Positions 1-5,922 of a stretch of DNA of 8,168 nt are shown here, in pieces (position 1 is the stretch's first letter; each line of letters starts with the position of its first letter). A program made the translations under genes and the position numbers. Source of the stretch: CANLBN01 sp047629215. Lineage in GTDB: Bacteria; Pseudomonadota; Gammaproteobacteria; Pseudomonadales; Cellvibrionaceae. The notes below the pieces were generated by a model. That model had not been told where the DNA came from. It worked only from the letters and a program-made list of their open reading frames with translations, and did not search any database. The stretch covers positions 1-8,168 of the forward strand of contig JBLHWO010000163.1 in the NCBI GenBank assembly GCA_047629215.1. The letters run 5' to 3'.

Positions 1-214
1 TCGTCTTTTTTAATATCTCTTTCTCCATTCTAAGTTCTTTAACTTCTTTGCGAAGCCGTTTAGGCTCATCGCGCTCATTCGGGTCGAGTGACTTAGCCGT
101 TAATTCCAACTCAATTTTCTCCTTCCACTTATAGAGTAACGATGGCTTTATACCTACTGATTCAGCGGCTTTAGCGACTGAGTAACCTTGATCTCGAGCT
201 AGTGAAATAACTGT
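1..214 (-). mobile_element. IS3-family transposase OrfA remnant, 5'-truncated and running off the window
   Basis: Read on the minus strand, an open frame gives a helix-turn-helix typical of IS3-family OrfA: SLARDQGYSVAKAAESVGIK followed by PSLLYKWKEKIE, then a basic, leucine-zipper-like stretch ending RKEVKELRMEKEILKK. In the full element OrfA binds the terminal inverted repeats and is joined to the OrfB DDE catalytic domain by -1 slippage. The slippage heptamer A AAA AAG is present in the correct phase at 11..5, so orfB should lie just outside the window. The conserved N-terminal start is missing. Upstream of the VISLARDQ segment the frame has no ATG and meets TAA at 242-244, and that DNA reads better as the transmembrane helix of the kinase relic on the other strand. 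The element's end with its inverted repeat is therefore gone, and this is a deletion scar, not a clean insertion. The junction lies at about 203-215. Family assignment is by recognition; the subgroup is not determined. Confidence 0.8.
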
Positions 215-867
215 GGTATTTGTCTTATCGTCGCCTTTGTTTTAGCTGAATTTGTGTCGATACGAATAAATCGACCGATCATTGAGCTGGTATTGATAAC
301 CGGTGATATTCGCGATGGCAACTTCCCCGAGAAGAATGCGGCGCCTAAATCCAATGACGAGATAGGGGGGGGCTCTATCGTGCTGTTGACGATATGGGAA
401 ATACCCTAAAGGAGAAAGCCGAGCTAGAAAACTACTTGGCACAGATTTCCAATGAATTGAACGTTGATAAAGCACTATCGAGCAATGCCTTAGAGGGAGA
501 CTTAACCTTGGGGCGAATTCCCGTAAAAAATCCACCTCCGGGCTCTGACGCTGATGCAACTCTTGTCGCAAACGTTGGTGACGGTAATGTCACTAGCAAC
601 GCTGGTCGGCCAACTATTGCAGTAGGAACAATGATTGGTGACCGTTACGATGTATTAGAACTTATCGGGCAGGGAGCTATGGGGCTGGTCTTTTTGGTTC
701 AGGATCGCGAACTGGATGAGAAGACAGCGCTCAAATTATTACCCCGCGATCTGTTCACGGTGAATAATGATATCAGTATCAAAGAAGAGATACGTCTGGC
801 GCGACGAATTACGCATAGCAATATCCTAAGTGAGTCGCTGGCTGCAGAGGCGTCATTCACAACCTAA
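206..867 (+). pseudogene. Relic of a HAMP-domain receptor Ser/Thr protein kinase, frameshifted and truncated at both ends
   Basis: Two frames join into one broken protein. Frame A (206-372) reads a hydrophobic helix (GICLIVAFVLAEFV), then the start of a HAMP domain: RINRPIIELV, GDIRDGNF, NDEIGG. Frame B continues at once after a run of eight G (365-372) with LYRAVDDMGNTLKEKAELEN, the second HAMP helix, so a net +2 or -1 shift splits the domain. From the ATG at 394, frame B carries a polar linker (about residues 20-80) and a Hanks-type kinase N-lobe: GDRYDVLELIGQGAMG with the Gly loop at 92-97, the ATP-binding lysine in TALKLL (K114), a plausible helix-C Glu (131/132), and HSNIL at 141-145. 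Homology stops there. The catalytic HRD loop, DFG and the whole C-lobe are absent, and the last ~12 residues before the stop look foreign. The sensor half is also missing, cut off next to the IS3 remnant. An intact homologue would be an inner-membrane kinase sensing outside signals. A product from 394 could not phosphorylate anything. A sequencing error in the G run would explain the shift but not the truncations. Confidence 0.75.
365..372 (+). other. G8 homopolymer at the HAMP frameshift
   Basis: Eight consecutive G sit exactly where the HAMP reading frame switches from frame A to frame B. The HAMP pattern DEIGxL needs ATA GGG NNN CTC, that is six G here, so the relic most simply has two extra bases. 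Homopolymer slippage, or less likely a base-calling error, would produce this. Confidence 0.6.
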
Positions 868-881
868 AAGCCAATTAGGGT

Positions 882-1523
882 TCAGTCGATCTCTACCATT
901 ACTTCATTAACTAAGAACAAAGGCATCGAGAAGGGGGGATTGTAACGTGCCGATATAACCTCACCTTTTACGCTAACACCATCACTCTGCAATCGGTTGA
1001 GTAGCTCCAATTTCTTTGCCTCTATCCGCGATTCATTAGCGTAAAAACCGTAAGCCAATACCGCGATTTTTCTTGCGGGTATTTCAGCAAAGGTTACCTT
1101 ATCGGAATTCGGAACTGGTAGGCTTTCCAAAGTGTATTTACTCGGCATAATGAACGCGATCGATCTTTTATCGGTAGTTCCAGTGTCCAAAACAGGAGCG
1201 GTCATTGCAATTTGTTGCGGCGTGTCTTGTGCGTTTTCTAGCACAGGAGCCGTCATTGATATCTCATCATTGGAACTATTACCGCCAAAAATATAGCCGG
1301 CAATCTCTCTAAAACCATCACTCATGGCATCATCATAGTCGCCGCTTACTGTTGTCTGTGCGATGATGTACGGCTCATAAAGTCTTACTTCATAATCATC
1401 TGCCTTACTCAAAACTTGATAGCTCGGCTCTTCTATATCTTTAACCACATACCAGCTACCAAACGACCATACAGCTAATAAAAGCGCGGCTAGATAGCCA
1501 ATAAATTTAAATGTTTTAGTCAT
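882..1523 (-). CDS. SOUL-family (heme-binding-like) membrane-anchored protein
   Basis: 213 residues. One N-terminal transmembrane segment or uncleaved signal anchor (about 8-27: YLAALLLAVWSFGSWYVV) precedes a SOUL domain (about 33-212) that probably lies outside the inner membrane. Family hallmarks are YEVRLYEPYIIAQTTVSG, two MTAPV motifs (90-94 and 107-111), FIMPSKYTLESLPVPN (about 124-139), and the C-terminal ARYNPPFSMPLFLVNEVMVEI. The family is named for the heme-binding proteins SOUL and p22HBP, but the role of bacterial members is poorly known. This copy contains no histidine and no cysteine, so the usual axial heme ligands are impossible, and heme binding should not be assumed from the name. 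The start is supported by TAGGAAC about 6 bases upstream of the ATG. It lies 79 bases downstream of the acyltransferase on the same strand and may share its transcript. Confidence 0.9.
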   Translation of the reverse strand: MTKTFKFIGYLAALLLAVWSFGSWYVVKDIEEPSYQVLSKADDYEVRLYEPYIIAQTTVSGDYDDAMSDGFREIAGYIFGGNSSNDEISMTAPVLENAQDTPQQIAMTAPVLDTGTTDKRSIAFIMPSKYTLESLPVPNSDKVTFAEIPARKIAVLAYGFYANESRIEAKKLELLNRLQSDGVSVKGEVISARYNPPFSMPLFLVNEVMVEID

Positions 1524-1588
1524 AATTAGTTCCTATGCGGTTAATTCTATTATTTTGCTATGAAGAGCAACTGGATCAAAGATTGTGG

Positions 1589-1607
1589 AATAAGGACTCA
1601 CCTTATT
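1589..1607. repeat. Small perfect inverted repeat at the acyltransferase stop
   Basis: AATAAGG (1589-1595) and CCTTATT (1601-1607) pair around a 5-base loop and include the acyltransferase stop codon. No T run follows on the minus strand, so it is at most a weak terminator or an mRNA-stabilising hairpin between the two minus-strand genes. Confidence 0.3.
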
Positions 1608-2406
1608 GGACAGATAAAATTTTGTCTTTTGCTAGCCAGCGGTCATTCAACCAGGTTTCGAGATCGTCTATTTCTGCAAGCTTGAAATACTCCAGCGTAA
1701 TGGTGATCTTGCCTGGATCACCATGCAGGCAGTTCCAAATCTGGATATCTTGCTGATGATAGTTGATGGTTATGTCTACCAAGTTGGTGTCTGCACTCGC
1801 GTACTGTTTAATCACTTTTAGGCCACCGATTTTCGGTTTTAGTAAGTGATTATATGGCGACTTTTGCTTGGCTTTCTTCAGCTCAGAAAATCGGGTTCCT
1901 TCGGGAAACACAAGCAGCGCACCAGCCTCATCGCCATGAGTTTTTGTCGCCTTTTGAATGATAGAAAAATCACGTTCCCTAGCACCATCCTTTTTACGGC
2001 GTTGCAACATTGGAAAATTGAGCGCTAGGCAAATCCAGCCAATGATCGGAACCCATGCTATTTCTCGTTTAACCAAGAATTTGATAATAGGACCGTTGCC
2101 AGTAATTACTTCTTGTACCAGCGGAATATCAAACCAAGATCGATGGTTGCAAATAACCACAGGTGCGGGGTCGGTGTTAGCTTTGCCTTTAATGATCAGC
2201 TCAATGCCCACCACTTTTATCATCCAAAAACTATCTACCTTTACGGCAAAGCGATAAATATGATCAACAATAAAAAAGCACCAGCGAGAAACCACTGGTA
2301 AGGGAATCAGCCAACTAATTACCGCAATCGGAAGCAGTAAGGTAAAACCAATCAACAGATTGGCGGCCACCCAGAGGGCCGATAATAGACTAACGATATT
2401 TTTCAC
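1603..2406 (-). CDS. PlsC/YihG-type lysophospholipid acyltransferase
   Basis: 267 residues starting at GTG. An in-frame TAA lies four codons upstream and no ATG is available, so GTG is the first usable start; no good ribosome site is visible. The product is a membrane-bound acyltransferase moving a fatty acyl chain onto a lysophospholipid or 1-acylglycerol-3-phosphate. Seen: a hydrophobic N-terminal hairpin (about 5-50), the catalytic HX4D motif in NHRSWFD (H88, D93), the KREIAWVPIIGW block (113-124), the substrate-binding FPEGTR (167-172), and SPYNHLLKPKIGGLKVI (about 183-199). The last block and the length resemble the YihG/LCLAT1 branch more than housekeeping PlsC, which argues for acyl-chain remodelling over the essential de novo step. 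That subfamily choice is inference. The SOUL-family gene follows downstream. The stop codon lies within a small inverted repeat. Confidence 0.9.
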   Translation of the reverse strand: MKNIVSLLSALWVAANLLIGFTLLLPIAVISWLIPLPVVSRWCFFIVDHIYRFAVKVDSFWMIKVVGIELIIKGKANTDPAPVVICNHRSWFDIPLVQEVITGNGPIIKFLVKREIAWVPIIGWICLALNFPMLQRRKKDGARERDFSIIQKATKTHGDEAGALLVFPEGTRFSELKKAKQKSPYNHLLKPKIGGLKVIKQYASADTNLVDITINYHQQDIQIWNCLHGDPGKITITLEYFKLAEIDDLETWLNDRWLAKDKILSVQ

Positions 2407-2967
2407 GATGATTCTTTAATGTTTCTTGTTTCTGGATGTGCAAACTGAAAGTTTTATTCAGATCTCATCCATACCTCAAGTTAATGCGGAGCGCTGTCAA
2501 AGTTCTAAAAGACAGCCGATGTTGCAAGGCTCTTGTTATAACTGTCGTATTAATAAGCCGTTCTTGGATCCTAATCACGTTTATGCAATTGCCCGTGACT
2601 CTATCATTTTGACATGAAGGGTAGTTCATTCAAAGTCGAAGACGCAGGTCTTGCATCGTATATGATTTTTAATTTCAATGCTCGGGTGCACTTCAAGCTG
2701 AGTAGTTTGTGTAAAACAGCTTAGCAGAGTAGGCTGCAACACAAGGAGCTGGCAAGGCCTGATAGCCTAGTCATGCATTAGCTTAACGCTGATAGCTGGC
2801 TGATGCAGATAGTTTTCACTTAACACAAGCAGAGAAAATCTGGTGTGGAGATCAGATAAATCGATGGCCTGATTTTGAACACGGCACGATAAGCATGCAG
2901 GGTTTTACTCGCCCTGTTAACACCGGTTGGGTAACAGGGTACCCAACGGTTTGTGCTTATTCTAATA
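2407..2967. other. 561-base gene-free stretch upstream of the acyltransferase
   Basis: Both strands were read. Only short frames are present (for example 63 codons from a TTG at 2426 and 36 codons from an ATG at 2614), with no ribosome sites and no recognisable motifs. It should contain the promoter of the acyltransferase gene, although I find no convincing -35/-10 pair. Small repeats occur: CTGATAGC appears at 2759-2766 and again at 2789-2796, AAGCTG/CAGCTT (about 2696-2722) form an inverted pair, and a strong nested palindrome lies at 2898-2950. Possible contents are a leader or small RNA, or the remains of a decayed gene. I cannot decide between them. Confidence 0.5.
2922..2950 (-). terminator. 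Strong hairpin 18 bases past the histidine-kinase stop
   Basis: ACC-G-GTTGGGTA (2922-2933) pairs with TACCCAAC-GGT (2940-2950): an 8-bp core plus 3 bp beyond a bulged G, with a 6-base loop. Its place just after the last gene of the receiver-kinase operon suits a transcript end. No T run follows on the minus strand, so it is not a textbook intrinsic terminator. It competes with an alternative stem; see the findings. Confidence 0.4.
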
Positions 2968-4170
2968 CTAGTCCAGCAAGGGTAGTTTGAAGAAGAATTT
3001 TGTTCTTTCGCCAGGCAAAGATTCAAATTCGATCAGGCTATGATGCGCCTCCAGAATATGTTTAGTAATATTCAAACCCAGACCAGTACCTTGTTGCTGC
3101 TTGTTTTTGTCGAAGCCCAATTGTTGAAATTTTTTAAATAATTTTTCTTGATCTGACAATGCAATTCCGATTCCAAAGTCCGTAACGCTGAATTCTACAA
3201 ACCCCCGTTCAACCTTTAAGCTGACGATGATTTTCCCCTTTTTATTTGAGAATTTCGCAGCATTTGAAATTAGGTTTGTCGCAACCTGAAGCAATCGTTG
3301 CTTATCGCCATTAACAAAAGTAGACACTGCTTGGTCGGGGCTTTTTAGCTCAACCTCACATCCAAATTTGTTTATATATGCATGGTTTAACTCTAGAGAA
3401 TTTTTTGCCACATCGAGCAAATCAATCCTTGAATTAACAACGTTAAGTTTTCCGGCTTCCATCATCGCAAGGTCAAGAATGTCGTTAACTATTTTCAGCA
3501 GCTGCTCAGAGTTCCTTACGGCTATATCAACCATGGGCCGAACCGACGTTTTGATATTGTTCGATTCACGTTGCAAAATTTTCAATGATCCGTATAGCGA
3601 GGTCACCGGCGTTCGTAATTCATGGCTTACCACAGACAGAAACCCATCTTTTGCTCTATCTAAAGCGCGCATCTCTTTTAACTTAAGCCTTAGATTGAGT
3701 TGTGCTACAGCTTGCCTAGATAGCGCTTCCAGAGATGATATTTGTTGTTCAGTCAAAACTCTCGATTGCGTATCTATTACACAGAGAGTTCCAACTCGAA
3801 TATCGTCTTCTAATATCAGCGGTGCGCCTGCATAAAACTTTATATTAGGCGGGCCTGTGACCAAAGGATTATCTTTAAATCTATGATCTAGCTCTGTATT
3901 CTCAACGACTAAAACCTGATCTTGATTGATGGCATGACCACAAAACGCCTGTTCCCTCGGCGTTTCCCTTGCGTCTAAGCCATGGTGAGATTTAAACCAT
4001 TGTCTAGAATCATCGACTAAACTTACTAATGAAATTGGCGTCTGACATATTTGTGCTGCTAATAATGTTAGGTCATCGTAGGCATCTTCTTCCAATGTGT
4101 CTAATATCTTCAGCGACCGCAGTTTATCGAGTCGTTTGGTTTCATTGTTTGGAATCGTTCCACTTATCAT
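2968..4170 (-). CDS. Soluble GAF-domain sensor histidine kinase
   Basis: 400 residues. The protein autophosphorylates on His and passes the phosphate to a receiver, most likely the one encoded just upstream. Order: GAF domain (about 26-161) with FKSHHGLD, ETPREQAFCGHAI, FYAGAPL and GTLCVID; DHp helices with the phospho-acceptor in FLSVVSHELRTP (H183); and a HATPase domain with N-box NLISNAAKFS (299-308), G1 DFGIGI (331-336), F-box KLFKKFQQLG and G2 GTGLGL (361-366). All catalytic elements are intact. No membrane segment or signal peptide is seen, so the signal is cytoplasmic; the GAF ligand is unknown. The start chosen is the ATG whose first four bases overlap the receiver's TGA (ATGA), a standard coupling arrangement. 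An in-frame start 14 codons further upstream lies inside the receiver gene and only adds non-conserved residues. A strong hairpin follows the stop. Confidence 0.92.
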   Translation of the reverse strand: MISGTIPNNETKRLDKLRSLKILDTLEEDAYDDLTLLAAQICQTPISLVSLVDDSRQWFKSHHGLDARETPREQAFCGHAINQDQVLVVENTELDHRFKDNPLVTGPPNIKFYAGAPLILEDDIRVGTLCVIDTQSRVLTEQQISSLEALSRQAVAQLNLRLKLKEMRALDRAKDGFLSVVSHELRTPVTSLYGSLKILQRESNNIKTSVRPMVDIAVRNSEQLLKIVNDILDLAMMEAGKLNVVNSRIDLLDVAKNSLELNHAYINKFGCEVELKSPDQAVSTFVNGDKQRLLQVATNLISNAAKFSNKKGKIIVSLKVERGFVEFSVTDFGIGIALSDQEKLFKKFQQLGFDKNKQQQGTGLGLNITKHILEAHHSLIEFESLPGERTKFFFKLPLLD

Positions 4171-4583
4171 GACAAACTTTCTTGATTGTATTTCGAAAAT
4201 GAAGAATCCCAAACTGACTGAATAGTCGCACTAACGGTAGTCGGGTCAAACGGTTTGGGAATAACGCCTATAACGTGGCTATTACAGGACATTAATTCTG
4301 TAACTTCACTTTGAAAAATTTTTGCAGTGATAAAAATTGCTGGCGTGGCTTTGAATAACGCTTTCTCCCTAATCTTTGATAATGTTTCGGGGCCACTAAG
4401 TTCTGGCATCATGACATCAATAAGTATTAGGTCTGGCTTGTAATCGTCTATTTCAGCTAAGGCTTCTGCGCCACTTTCACACATCAATGCATCGTATTTC
4501 CCAATCTTAGTGAGAGCGTACTCTGCAATCAATAGAATGTCCGTTTGGTCGTCAATGTAGATGATCTTCTTAAGGTTATGCAA
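4167..4583 (-). CDS. Stand-alone CheY-like response-regulator receiver
   Basis: 138 residues, essentially one receiver domain. Key residues are all present: acidic pair D11-D12 in IIYIDDQTD, phospho-acceptor D56 in LILIDVMMPELSG, the switch Thr in FITAK (T86), and the conserved Lys in IPKPFDP (K110). There is no DNA-binding, cyclase or other output domain, so it must act by protein contact or pass the phosphate on. It probably receives phosphate from the histidine kinase whose start codon overlaps its stop. The start is unusual. The frame has a stop at 4626-4628 and no ATG upstream, so TTG at 4583 is taken. It lies four codons before the first conserved strand, so the true start cannot be much later. 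No ribosome site is seen, which suggests low expression or a sequencing problem near the start. Confidence 0.88.
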   Translation of the reverse strand: MHNLKKIIYIDDQTDILLIAEYALTKIGKYDALMCESGAEALAEIDDYKPDLILIDVMMPELSGPETLSKIREKALFKATPAIFITAKIFQSEVTELMSCNSHVIGVIPKPFDPTTVSATIQSVWDSSFSKYNQESLS

Positions 4584-4694
4584 ATTAACAGTCCAGGTTA
4601 GTGGATTAGACTCGAGCCCAGAATATCAAAGCTCACTCTCATTTTATTGAAAATGCTCTAGAATTTAAGTTTTCCATACTTTATAAGCCTTAAT

Positions 4695-4723
4695 ATTATT
4701 CAATCATGGAGTAATATTTACAA
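4695..4723 (-). promoter_or_regulatory. Candidate sigma70 promoter of the receiver-kinase operon
   Basis: Read on the minus strand: TTGTAA (-35, 4723-4718), a 17-base spacer, and AATAAT (-10, 4700-4695). That is 4/6 and 5/6 matches to consensus with ideal spacing. Transcripts would begin near 4688, giving a leader of about 100 bases. The DNA is AT-rich, so chance matches are likely. Confidence 0.35.
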
Positions 4724-4811
4724 ACTATCTTATAAATAATAGCAGGTCTCGAGCTTTAATAGTGCTAATCAAACCGTAAAATATACTATGGTCATGAATG
4801 CCCTCTATTCA

Positions 4812-4871
4812 GGACTCGAACTCACAGACTAGGACTCAAAGGCACAGACACTGATTCAAAGGCACAGACAG
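4812..4871 (+). repeat. Three tandem 20-bp direct repeats
   Basis: Units lie at 4812-4831, 4832-4851 and 4852-4871 with no spacer. Units 2 and 3 match at 16 of 20 bases, sharing TTCAAAGGCACAGACA apart from one base. Unit 1 is more diverged but keeps CACAGAC. CACAGAC recurs at 4823, 4843 and 4863, exactly 20 bases apart, close to two helical turns, so a bound protein would sit on one DNA face. A TTGACT hexamer starts 7 bases after the last unit. This fits an activator or repressor site array, with slippage duplication as the plain alternative. Confidence 0.75.
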
Positions 4872-5027
4872 GATGTATTGACTGTAGCCTTTTTCGCACT
4901 ATTCCGCGCTGAAAATTAAAAAAACGTATGTCGGCTCTGATCAATCGGAATTCAATACTGTTTCGCTCGAGTAATGATTCAAGAGCAATACAAAATGAAC
5001 TACAACAGATTATTCGAAAAATAAGAC

Positions 5028-5033
5028 TATAAT
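5028..5033 (+). promoter_or_regulatory. Perfect TATAAT upstream of the rhomboid gene
   Basis: An exact -10 hexamer lies about 105 bases before the rhomboid ATG. No good -35 is found at 16-18 bases upstream, so an activator or another sigma contact would be needed if it is used. Confidence 0.35.
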
Positions 5034-5137
5034 CATGTCGAAAATTGTAAAAGGGTAGGGCAAAACGGAAAACTTGCTCACGACCCTATTATTTGCTCGA
5101 CACAATACAACACACCGAAAGACAGAGTCGCAAAAAC

Positions 5138-5779
5138 ATGAATCCTGATTTATATACGGCCACCAATCTAATTGTCGCGATTACTTGTCTGGTGTCATTC
5201 CTCGCATTTAATAGCTCTGTTTTACGAGGACAGCTAATATTTCATCCGTTAACGATTAACCGAAACAAACAATGGTATCGTTTCCTCACGTCGGGGTTCA
5301 TTCATGGCGATGGCATGCATCTAGCTATTAATATGCTTGTTTTGTGGTCATTCGGTAATGCCCTCGAGAATGCATACTACCCCAACGCAATGGGCGACAA
5401 TAGCCTAATAATATACCTGATGCTATATCTTGGCGGCATCGCAGTATCATCTATTCCGAGCTATCTAAAACATCGCTCTAATGCCAATTACTCAGCCCTT
5501 GGTGCGTCTGGCGGTGTGTCGGCCGTTGTGTTTGCGGTGATCGTCTTTGCACCCTGGCAAAATTTATATTTGTATGGGGTGATAGCGATCCCACAAATAC
5601 TTGCTGGCGGAGCCTACCTTTATTACTCATGGTATAGGGATAAAAAAGGCGGCGATAATGTCGGGCATATGGCCCACCTTAGTGGTGCGATCTGGGGTTT
5701 TGTGTTTACTTTTTGTATGAATTTTGGCTTATTCCCCAGCTTTATTCAAAAGACGCTTGCCGGGCCAAGTTGGCTATAA
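5138..5779 (+). CDS. Rhomboid-family intramembrane serine protease
   Basis: 213 residues, about six transmembrane helices with almost no extra-membrane domain. Rhomboids cut substrates within or next to the bilayer using a Ser-His pair. Seen: the loop-1 WYRFLTSGFIHG region, HGDGMHLAIN with H61 and N65 (the oxyanion-side His and Asn known from GlpG), the catalytic serine in GASGG (S124), and the catalytic histidine in GHMAHLSGAIWGF (H180). All active-site residues are intact, so activity is likely; substrates are unknown. I start at the ATG at 5138, where the membrane protein naturally begins (MNPDLYTATNLIVAITC). A TTG 45 bases upstream would add a polar tail with no family support. The ribosome site is weak (AGAG about 10 bases upstream). 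It lacks the N-terminal cytoplasmic domain of enterobacterial GlpG. The gene is monocistronic or leads the next small gene, 143 bases on. Confidence 0.92.
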   Translation: MNPDLYTATNLIVAITCLVSFLAFNSSVLRGQLIFHPLTINRNKQWYRFLTSGFIHGDGMHLAINMLVLWSFGNALENAYYPNAMGDNSLIIYLMLYLGGIAVSSIPSYLKHRSNANYSALGASGGVSAVVFAVIVFAPWQNLYLYGVIAIPQILAGGAYLYYSWYRDKKGGDNVGHMAHLSGAIWGFVFTFCMNFGLFPSFIQKTLAGPSWL

Positions 5780-5922
5780 GTTTTGGCTGGATATTGATCA
5801 AAAAATAGAGATATCCGAAAAGCCACCGGGCCTATGCGTGATATATCAAATACGGCAGGCGATCCTTGATGAGATCATAAGGTGTATACTTAATACGACT
5901 ATAAAAATATACAGAGCGAGAT

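Larger units (their letters stand above)
4584..5137. other. Regulatory gap between the divergent receiver-kinase operon and rhomboid gene
   Basis: This 554-base stretch separates divergently transcribed genes and is AT-rich next to the receiver gene. It contains a minus-strand promoter candidate (4695-4723), three 20-bp direct repeats (4812-4871), a TTGACT hexamer (4878-4883) just beside them, and a perfect TATAAT (5028-5033). A 34-codon frame at 4928-5032 lacks a ribosome site and is not called. Nothing else coding is seen. Confidence 0.55.

Noticed and set aside
863..879. CCTAA/TTAGG hairpin as terminator of the SOUL gene
   Set aside because: Only 5 bp of continuous stem with no T run; too weak to call.
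2426..2617. 63-codon plus-strand frame
   Set aside because: It starts at TTG without a ribosome site, shows no motif, and has an unlikely composition.
2614..2724. 36-codon plus-strand frame from an ATG
   Set aside because: No ribosome site and no recognisable feature; this length is expected by chance in such DNA.
2818..2947. Integron attC site: ACTTAAC and GTTGGGT/ACCCAAC match the R'' and R' consensus patterns
   Set aside because: The strong GTTGGGT...ACCCAAC pair is in the inside-out order for attC, the outer ACTTAAC pairs poorly, and no inner L box pair or cassette gene is seen.
3368..3835. 155-codon plus-strand frame inside the histidine kinase
   Set aside because: It is the antisense of the conserved GAF and HisKA coding sequence; a codon-bias shadow.
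4171..4212. Longer start of the histidine kinase, 14 codons upstream
   Set aside because: It lies inside the receiver gene and adds non-conserved residues; the ATGA overlap start is the better choice.
4812..4871. CRISPR array
   Set aside because: The three units are head to tail without spacers, and no cas genes are present.
4812..4871. Replication iterons
   Set aside because: Only three short units, no initiator gene nearby and no DnaA boxes noticed; a regulatory array or slippage is simpler.
4928..5032. 34-codon frame ending in an amphipathic-looking helix
   Set aside because: No ribosome site, it overlaps the TATAAT, and no support beyond length.
5093..5137. TTG start for the rhomboid, 15 codons upstream
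   Set aside because: It adds a polar tail unlike the family start; the ATG at 5138 leads directly into the first membrane helix.
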